Part shown: piece after piece, positions 63,263 through 64,000 of the stretch | Layout of the letters: the number at the start of each line of letters is the position of its first letter | Position numbering within the stretch: the stretch's first letter is position 1 | The notes under the pieces: generated by a model | What the model was told of the DNA's origin: nothing | The model's database searches: none | The model's input: only the letters and a program-made list of their open reading frames with translations | Program-made: the position numbers and the translations under genes | From: Shinella lacus | GTDB lineage: Bacteria > Pseudomonadota > Alphaproteobacteria > Rhizobiales > Rhizobiaceae | Length of the DNA stretch: 64,000 bases | Direction: 5' to 3' | Assembly: GCF_010994755.1 (NCBI RefSeq) | Contig: NZ_WHSB02000011.1 | Span: 62,001 to 126,000, forward strand

Positions 63263-64000
63263 CGACACCAGCACGCCCCGTCGCCATCGTCACCGGCGGC
63301 CGCCGCGGCATCGGCCTCGGCATCGCAAAAGCGCTCGCGGCGCAGGGCTTCGACATCGCCATCACCGGCATCGGCGACAGCGATGCCGCGACCGACGCCA
63401 TGCTGGCCGAGTTCGACGGCCGCGCGATCTATCTCAAGGCCGACCTCGCCGATCTCTCCGGCCACGCAGCCACCGTCAAGGCGATAGAAGACCAACTCGG
63501 CGCCATCGGCTGCCTCGTCAACAATGCCGGCATCGCCTCCGTCGTGCGCGGCGATTTCCTCGATCTTTCGCCGGAAAATTTCGACACGATCGTCGGCACC
63601 AACCTGCGCGGCACGGTGTTCTTCACGCAAGCCGTGCTGAAGGCGATGCTGCATTCCAAACAGGCGGCCGGCCCGCGCTCGGTCATCAACATCACCTCCG
63701 TTTCCGCCTCGCTCGCCTCGCCGGAACGGCTGGACTACTGCATGACAAAGGCCGGGCTTGCCGCCTTCAGCCAGGGGCTGGCGCTGCGATTGGCTGACAC
63801 CGGCATTTCCGTCTTCGAAATCCGCCCCGGCATCATCCGCTCCGACATGACGGCCGGCGTTTCGGGAAAATACGACACGCTGATCGAGGGCGGCCTCGTG
63901 CCGATGAAGCGCTGGGGCGAACCGGACGACATCGGCTCCGCCGCCGCCGCGCTCGCAACAGGCCAGTTCGCCTTCGCCACCGGCTCGGTGATCAATCTCG
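63259..64000 (+). CDS. Short-chain dehydrogenase/reductase (partial, C-terminus outside window)
   Basis: The visible 247 codons form an almost complete classical SDR. The cofactor loop is VTGGRRGIGLGIA (residues 11-23), followed by NNAG (88-91), the serine region NITSVSAS and the catalytic Y160/K164 in LDYCMTKAG. It reads through DIGSAAAALATGQFAFATGS before the window ends, so only a few residues are missing. It probably oxidises or reduces an intermediate of the same sugar route as the GMC enzyme. Its start overlaps the GMC stop (ATGA). Confidence 0.92.
   Translation, partial: MTTPARPVAIVTGGRRGIGLGIAKALAAQGFDIAITGIGDSDAATDAMLAEFDGRAIYLKADLADLSGHAATVKAIEDQLGAIGCLVNNAGIASVVRGDFLDLSPENFDTIVGTNLRGTVFFTQAVLKAMLHSKQAAGPRSVINITSVSASLASPERLDYCMTKAGLAAFSQGLALRLADTGISVFEIRPGIIRSDMTAGVSGKYDTLIEGGLVPMKRWGEPDDIGSAAAALATGQFAFATGSVINL

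Overview
This window is a 64 kb chromosomal segment of a GC-rich (low 60s percent by eye) alphaproteobacterium, most likely a member of the Rhizobiaceae (Rhizobium/Agrobacterium/Shinella/Ensifer type). The reasons are a speF-type leader in front of an ODC2-like decarboxylase, rhizobial extragenic palindromes, a Mur-type operator pair on a sitABCD operon, a gltX-lysS pair, and many sugar ABC transporters with LacI repressors. I saw no phage, insertion sequence, CRISPR array, tRNA or rRNA. Genes are dense and mostly ordinary. The interest lies in operators, leaders, repeats and a few uncharacterised catabolic loci.

Layout. 0-9 kb: polyamine decarboxylase with a ~400 nt leader, LysR regulator, DUF1007 plus NicO/RcnA metal-efflux pair, two acetyltransferases, a TerB-like protein, KDPG aldolase, CYTH phosphatase and TrhO. 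9-13.7 kb: a CHASE4-GGDEF-EAL protein and an HD-GYP protein (c-di-GMP turnover) flank a GH1 beta-glucosidase. 13.7-21.1 kb: a sugar locus with Gfo/Idh oxidoreductase, AP-endonuclease-type sugar isomerase, a three-gene ribose-type ABC transporter and a divergent LacI gene with twin operators. 21-27 kb: a globin-coupled chemoreceptor, then lacI-xylB-xylA for xylose. 27-34 kb: phosphoesterase, PhzF-like isomerase, a TetR-controlled EmrAB-type efflux pair, and an AraC/GyrI regulator. 34-40 kb: TerC, an SLC13-type transporter, gltX and lysS. 40-44.4 kb: Mn(II) importer sitABCD, divergent from an uncharacterised membrane-anchored protein with a histidine-rich tail. 44.5-48.5 kb: FAD amine/amino-acid dehydrogenase, nucleoside hydrolase, a terpene-cyclase-fold protein and ung.

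48.5-56 kb is the best candidate for an undescribed system. A DUF993 aldolase-like gene faces an overlapping operon of LacI repressor, Gfo/Idh dehydrogenase, single-chain CoA-transferase, enoyl-CoA hydratase and aldehyde dehydrogenase. The same 14-bp operator sits between the -35 and -10 boxes of both divergent promoters, so these six genes look like one closed regulon for an unknown substrate. 56-64 kb holds another LacI-controlled locus: a MalE-type sugar ABC transporter followed by an FAD-dependent GMC oxidoreductase and a short-chain dehydrogenase cut by the window edge. This suggests import of a sugar or polyol followed by oxidation.

Four LacI-family regulators lie within 37 kb, each with a different palindromic operator that can be read next to it. 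Two further perfect 18-bp palindromes, upstream of the beta-glucosidase and of the isomerase/Gfo operon, have no neighbouring regulator.
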